From contig DAOQVR010000002.1 in NCBI GenBank assembly GCA_035341665.1, positions 124,001-188,000 on the forward strand: 64,000 nucleotides of DNA, given 5' to 3'. The notes beneath the pieces are model-generated. The model was not told the DNA's origin. It ran no database searches and was given only the letters and a program-made list of their open reading frames with translations. Made by a program: the position numbers and the translations under genes. Positions 60,665-64,000 of the stretch are shown piece after piece. This stretch comes from DAOQVR01 sp035341665 (GTDB lineage: Bacteria > Chloroflexota > Anaerolineae > JAAYZQ01). Each line of letters opens with the position of its first letter. Within the stretch, counting starts at the first letter, position 1.

Positions 60665-61924
60665 CTAGAGCGTTTCCAGATCGTACCAGTATCGGGCGTT
60701 TTCCAGCGTCTTCAGGCCCTTGCCTCCCATCCACAGACCGATCACCTTCTGGTCGCGCCAGTGCTTCTCGATATCATACTCACGGGCGTAGCCGTAGGAT
60801 CCCATGTAGTCCATCGCCCGACTACATGCCCTCTCTACCGCATTGCTGGCATAGAGCGCCAGCCCACGCGACTTGAGCACCAACCTCTCGTCCCAGGGAG
60901 CCCAGCCATAGATCTCGGGGTGATCCATCTGCCTGGCATAGGCCCACATCCAGGCCGAGGTCGACTCGATGTGCATCGCCACTTCCGAGAGCATGTCGGC
61001 CACGAGGCTGTGCTCCTTGAGCGGCTTGCCAGCTACAACCCTCTCAGTGGTCCATCTCTTGATGATCTCGTACACGTTCTTCATGACGCCTACGCACATG
61101 GCGGCCGAGCCGACGTTGCCCATAGTGATGGCTCTTTTCCAGTACTTGAGGTCGTCGCCTGGGCCATGCAGCCGGTACCTCTTGGGCACGCGGACGTGGT
61201 CGAACCAGATATCAGTGTTCACGTCGGCCGACATACCGCACTTCCTGTACGGTTTCCCCACCGAGACCCCTTCGGTCTTGGCGGGCACCAGGATCAGGGC
61301 GAAGTCGTCCGGAGCCGATGACCCCTTCGCCGTCGTACACACCACAACGAACAGGTCCGCGATCGAGCCGGAATTCGAAGCCCATATCTTGTGGCCGTGG
61401 ATGACCCACTCTTCGCCTTCCGCGACGGCGGTGGTCTGGATGGTCCTACCTCTCATCTGGCCAAAGTTCTCGATGTCGGAACCGCCCGCTGGCTCGGTCA
61501 TGGCATGGCAGCCGACGTAGAGCTCGTCGCCGCAGAATTTGGGGCCGAACTCCATGCATAGCTCCATGTTGCGGTGTGGTCGGAGCATCATGGGGACCAT
61601 CCCCCAGATAGAGCAGATGCAGGCTACGGCAAAGCCGGCATCAAGTCTCGCCAGCTCCTCGCACACCACACTAGCAATGGTCATCTCCTCGGATACGTTC
61701 AGGCCGCCGACTTCTGATGGAAAGAAGGCGCTGTTGACCCCGAAGTCGACCAAGACCTCCTTGAGAAGAGGCCGGACCAGAGCGTGGTCCTGCCAATCTT
61801 CATCGATCTGCTGGCGCATGGGTATGTAGCGCTCCTGGCCCCACTCCCGGATGGCTACTCCCAAAGCAGACACAAGCTCTGACACCCACTCGCTTGGACG
61901 GATAAAGTCATCGATCGTCGGCAT
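60665..61924 (-). CDS. Acyl-CoA dehydrogenase family protein
   Basis: A 419-residue flavoenzyme. The N-terminal helical domain runs to ~140; YVGCHAMTEPAGGSDIENF and GHKIWASNSGSIADLFVVV form the FAD/substrate beta domain; the C-terminal helical domain ends with YMGSYGYAREYDIEKHWRDQKVI, where the conserved Arg-Asp pair binds FAD. ATG 61924 follows CAGGAGGGAG. Substrate chain length is unknown. Its base composition is less GC-rich than neighbours and it lies between direct repeats, suggesting acquisition. Confidence 0.9.
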   Translation of the reverse strand: MPTIDDFIRPSEWVSELVSALGVAIREWGQERYIPMRQQIDEDWQDHALVRPLLKEVLVDFGVNSAFFPSEVGGLNVSEEMTIASVVCEELARLDAGFAVACICSIWGMVPMMLRPHRNMELCMEFGPKFCGDELYVGCHAMTEPAGGSDIENFGQMRGRTIQTTAVAEGEEWVIHGHKIWASNSGSIADLFVVVCTTAKGSSAPDDFALILVPAKTEGVSVGKPYRKCGMSADVNTDIWFDHVRVPKRYRLHGPGDDLKYWKRAITMGNVGSAAMCVGVMKNVYEIIKRWTTERVVAGKPLKEHSLVADMLSEVAMHIESTSAWMWAYARQMDHPEIYGWAPWDERLVLKSRGLALYASNAVERACSRAMDYMGSYGYAREYDIEKHWRDQKVIGLWMGGKGLKTLENARYWYDLETL

Positions 61925-62068
61925 AACTCCCTCCTGTCTGCGAACATACATTCCAGCCGATCACACCAAACGGCTCATCCCAGAAGCTGGTGAATCAGGC
62001 TTGCGGGGCAATGTAGTAGAGGGCGGTGGGCGCTTAGGATCCAGGCCAGGGCCAGAAGTCCCTCTGCG

Positions 62069-62096
62069 ATTATACCACGTCTGGCACAGATGACAA
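62069..62096 (-). promoter_or_regulatory. Promoter of acyl-CoA dehydrogenase gene
   Basis: Minus strand TTGTCA, 16-bp spacer, TATAAT; leader about 135 nt. No structure was recognised in the leader. Confidence 0.75.
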
Positions 62097-62340
62097 CCGC
62101 GAGTCAGAGTCCTGAGGCGCTGCGGTGGAGGCTGCCCGCGGTGCCGGTGGGGTGACTGCCGCGATTTGCGTCGCCGAGGGATCGCCGAGGCCACACTACA
62201 CGGCAGGCTGCTCTCACACGAAGGCACAGTCGCGAGAACAGGCTGCAGAGGAAATGAACCCGCTAGTCCTTCAGGCCGGGCAGGTATCAGCTCGGTTCAG
62301 TCGATTTGTGCTGCTTTGTCTACGGCCGTGCGAAATGTGC

Positions 62341-62394
62341 ACCCGTACGTTCGATTTGAGCCTTCATCGACATAAGGTACAGGTAGAGCTCTGA
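62341..62394 (+). repeat. 54-bp imperfect direct repeat, right copy
   Basis: Partner of 60445-60498. Apart from this and the promoter at 62069-62096, nothing was recognised in 61925-62499. Confidence 0.6.
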
Positions 62395-62499
62395 TTCGGG
62401 CGGTTTTCCCTGCCAATTCACCGGATCACCACCCTCTAGACCGGTTGCCCACTTCCCAGACAAATGCGCCTGCACGTAACCCCAGCACCCCGACTGGTT

Positions 62500-63813
62500 T
62501 CAGTAGCCCCGGAAAATGAGCGGCAGGTACACTACGTGCCAGAAGGCCTCATCCACCCCCATGTCCACAACGGCAGTCCCGTTGCGGTCGCCGTCCATGA
62601 CACGGGGATTGCCCTCAAAGTCGAACTCGGGTAGGTTCGGCGCGTCGTTCGTCCCGGCGTCCAGGCACGGGGAGCCCGGGCCAAGGTGGTAGTCGCCACT
62701 GCCCGAGTCCACGAACAACGGATCGTCATCGATGTTGCCCGTCCCGGAGGAGCCGCCCTGGATGTCGCTGTAGGTGACCGACGGTTGGCTATTCTGGTTC
62801 CATATCTCCTGAGGGCCATCCCCCCATAGGATGCAGTTGGTCACCACCGGCGAGGCCACCTCGTTGTACATCCCGCCACCGTTGTAGCCAGCCGAGTTGC
62901 CCGAGAAGGTGCAGTTGGTCACCACCGGCGAGGAGCCGGCGTTGCGCATCCCGCCGCCGTCGTAGGCAGCCGAGTTGCCAGAGAAGGTGCAGTTGGTCAC
63001 CACCGGCGAGGCCCACTCGTTGTACATCCCGCCACCGTCGCTCGCCGAATTATCCGAGAAGGTGCAGTTGGCCACCACCGGTGAGGAACCCGAGTTGTGC
63101 ATCCCGCCGCCGATAGAGGTAGCTGAGTTGTTCGAGAAGGTGCAGTTGGTCACCGTCGGCGAGCCGGCGTTTTCCATCCCACCGCCGTAGTGAGCCGAGT
63201 TGTCGGAGAAGGTGCAGTTGGACACCGTCGGTGAGGAGGAGTACCAGTTGGCCATTCCGCCGCCCAGGTAGTTGGGCCAAGCACCGCCGTCCGCATTGCC
63301 CCCACTGACCGTGAAGCCGTCCAGGACGGCGCTCCCGTCCAGGGTCAGCTCCAACGGATGGTAGAAGACGTGGTAGCTGTTGTCGCCCGCATCCCCCACG
63401 ACCCCGATGTCGCCGCTCAGGATGATAATGTTGATAACCCAGTCGCGGTCCTCCCACCCGGTGTCGCCTACGCACGGGTCGAACCCGCCGTAGAGGGCTA
63501 CCCCGTTCTTCAGCTGGAAGGTCGCCGAGCGCGGGTCGCCTGGGGAGAACTCGTGGGTGGGCGTGTAGGTCCCCGCAGCTACCCAGATCTCGTCGCTGAG
63601 CGCGGCCTCCTCCAGAGCAGGCTGTAGCGTGGTGTAGGCATCCTGCCAGGAGGTGCCGTCGTTGCCACCGGTAGCATCGGCGTCAACGTAGATTGTGTTT
63701 CCCTGCGCCAAGACGCTCCCGCTCGGAGGGCTGCCAAGAGCCAACAGAGCCAGCGCCGCGGCCAGCGTGATGCTCCCAAAAGCAGCTATCAGCCATCGGC
63801 TACAGTGCTCCAT
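62500..63813 (-). CDS. Secreted right-handed beta-helix protein
   Basis: A 437-residue exported protein with a signal peptide (LIAAFGSITLAAALALLALG). After a YVDADATGGNDGTSWQDAYT start typical of polymorphic outer membrane/adhesin proteins, residues ~190-340 are five to six repeats of about 22 residues with the pattern TNCTFSGNSA...GGGM.N, i.e. turns of a parallel beta-helix. The C-terminus (DMGVDEAFW then VVYLPLIFRGY) resembles that of other Chloroflexota secreted proteins. Probably a surface adhesin or polysaccharide-binding protein. No promoter was found in 63814-64000, which otherwise shows nothing. Confidence 0.87.
   Translation of the reverse strand: MEHCSRWLIAAFGSITLAAALALLALGSPPSGSVLAQGNTIYVDADATGGNDGTSWQDAYTTLQPALEEAALSDEIWVAAGTYTPTHEFSPGDPRSATFQLKNGVALYGGFDPCVGDTGWEDRDWVINIIILSGDIGVVGDAGDNSYHVFYHPLELTLDGSAVLDGFTVSGGNADGGAWPNYLGGGMANWYSSSPTVSNCTFSDNSAHYGGGMENAGSPTVTNCTFSNNSATSIGGGMHNSGSSPVVANCTFSDNSASDGGGMYNEWASPVVTNCTFSGNSAAYDGGGMRNAGSSPVVTNCTFSGNSAGYNGGGMYNEVASPVVTNCILWGDGPQEIWNQNSQPSVTYSDIQGGSSGTGNIDDDPLFVDSGSGDYHLGPGSPCLDAGTNDAPNLPEFDFEGNPRVMDGDRNGTAVVDMGVDEAFWHVVYLPLIFRGY
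62860..63215 (-). repeat. In-gene tandem repeats of about 66 bp
   Basis: Imperfect 63-69 bp direct repeats (GAGAAGGTGCAGTTGG core on the plus strand recurs five times) encode the beta-helix turns. They are coding repeats, not a CRISPR array. Confidence 0.8.
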
Positions 63814-64000
63814 GCCGATCCCTCCTTGTGTCTCTTCCTCGAGTGCGATCCGAACCGCTCGGAGTTTCGAACGTCAAGAAGAGAGGCGGGTTGGCTGGGG
63901 CCTTCCATCAGGCCGGCAGAAAGTGGTACCCGCCTCCACCCTTGCTGTATATGTAGGCGACGAGTCAGGAAATCGATGCCGGATGTAGGATACCGAAGTG

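Noticed and set aside
62860..63215. CRISPR-like array of regularly spaced repeats
   Set aside because: Repeats are in frame within a secreted protein, about 66 bp long, and the spacers are also similar; they encode beta-helix turns.

Overview
The window is GC-rich bacterial chromosome and looks like a member of the Chloroflexota, probably Anaerolineae or a relative. Pointers are threonine/proline-rich lipoproteins, secreted proteins ending in a VYLPL-like tail, DUF2723 and GT39 membrane proteins, a DUF401 transporter-like protein, PA14 surface proteins, and promoters of the TTGnnn-17-TAnnnT kind in front of many genes. This assignment is inference from gene content; no rRNA is present. The base composition is even except for a few patches of lower GC (about 5.4-7.3, 31-31.8 and 60.4-62.4 kb), which also carry the pseudogenes and repeats.

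Layout. 0-5.4 kb: end of a UroD-family (corrinoid methyltransferase-like) gene, a large secreted protein, and hisS preceded by a His-codon-rich leader peptide and an attenuator. 5.4-7.5 kb: a small decayed island between an intact tRNA-Pro and a second copy of that tRNA's 3' half; it holds a DUF4160-DUF2442 pair and wrecked AbiEii-type toxin genes. 7.6-12 kb: tri-haem cytochrome and sdhCDAB. 12.2-15.2 kb: NfeD/ClpP-type membrane protease, then tdk, rpmE, rpmA and rplU on the minus strand. 15.3-23.4 kb: zinc alcohol dehydrogenase, lipoprotein, GNAT, and a tightly overlapped glycosidase-GT39-GT2 set, then a LysW-like mini-protein. 23.8-33.2 kb: PA14/golvesin surface protein, HD hydrolase with DUF401 protein, phosphodiesterase and MBL hydrolase, nitrilase, tRNA-Glu, GNAT, and a beta-lactamase-like serine hydrolase. 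33.2-38.6 kb: DUF503 coupled to a DnaE2-like polymerase, and a LipS-like radical SAM protein with a lipoate ligase/octanoyltransferase. 38.7-42 kb: adenosine deaminase family gene, four tRNAs (Phe, Gly, Cys, Leu), yedF, and a selD in which the catalytic residue is encoded by in-frame UGA. 42-46.3 kb: zinc-ribbon membrane protein, ABC-F ATPase overlapping a Dam-type methylase, and DUF1848. 46.3-50.8 kb: a three-gene operon of unknown role (membrane protein, HExxH metallopeptidase-like protein, ComEC-like MBL hydrolase). 51-60.2 kb: a secreted GH5-like glycosidase, S9 peptidase, and an operon of a methyltransferase with two large polytopic membrane proteins. 60.4-64 kb: RelE remnant, an acyl-CoA dehydrogenase between imperfect direct repeats, and a secreted beta-helix protein.

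How it fits together. The clearest physiology is aerobic or facultative respiration (sdh, cytochrome c, acyl-CoA dehydrogenase), lipoate assembly, selenium use (yedF-selD, itself a selenoprotein), and a large investment in cell-surface glycans and secreted proteins. Regulation visible in the DNA includes ribosome-mediated attenuation ahead of hisS and several leaderless messages. Four families of dispersed repeats recur between genes.
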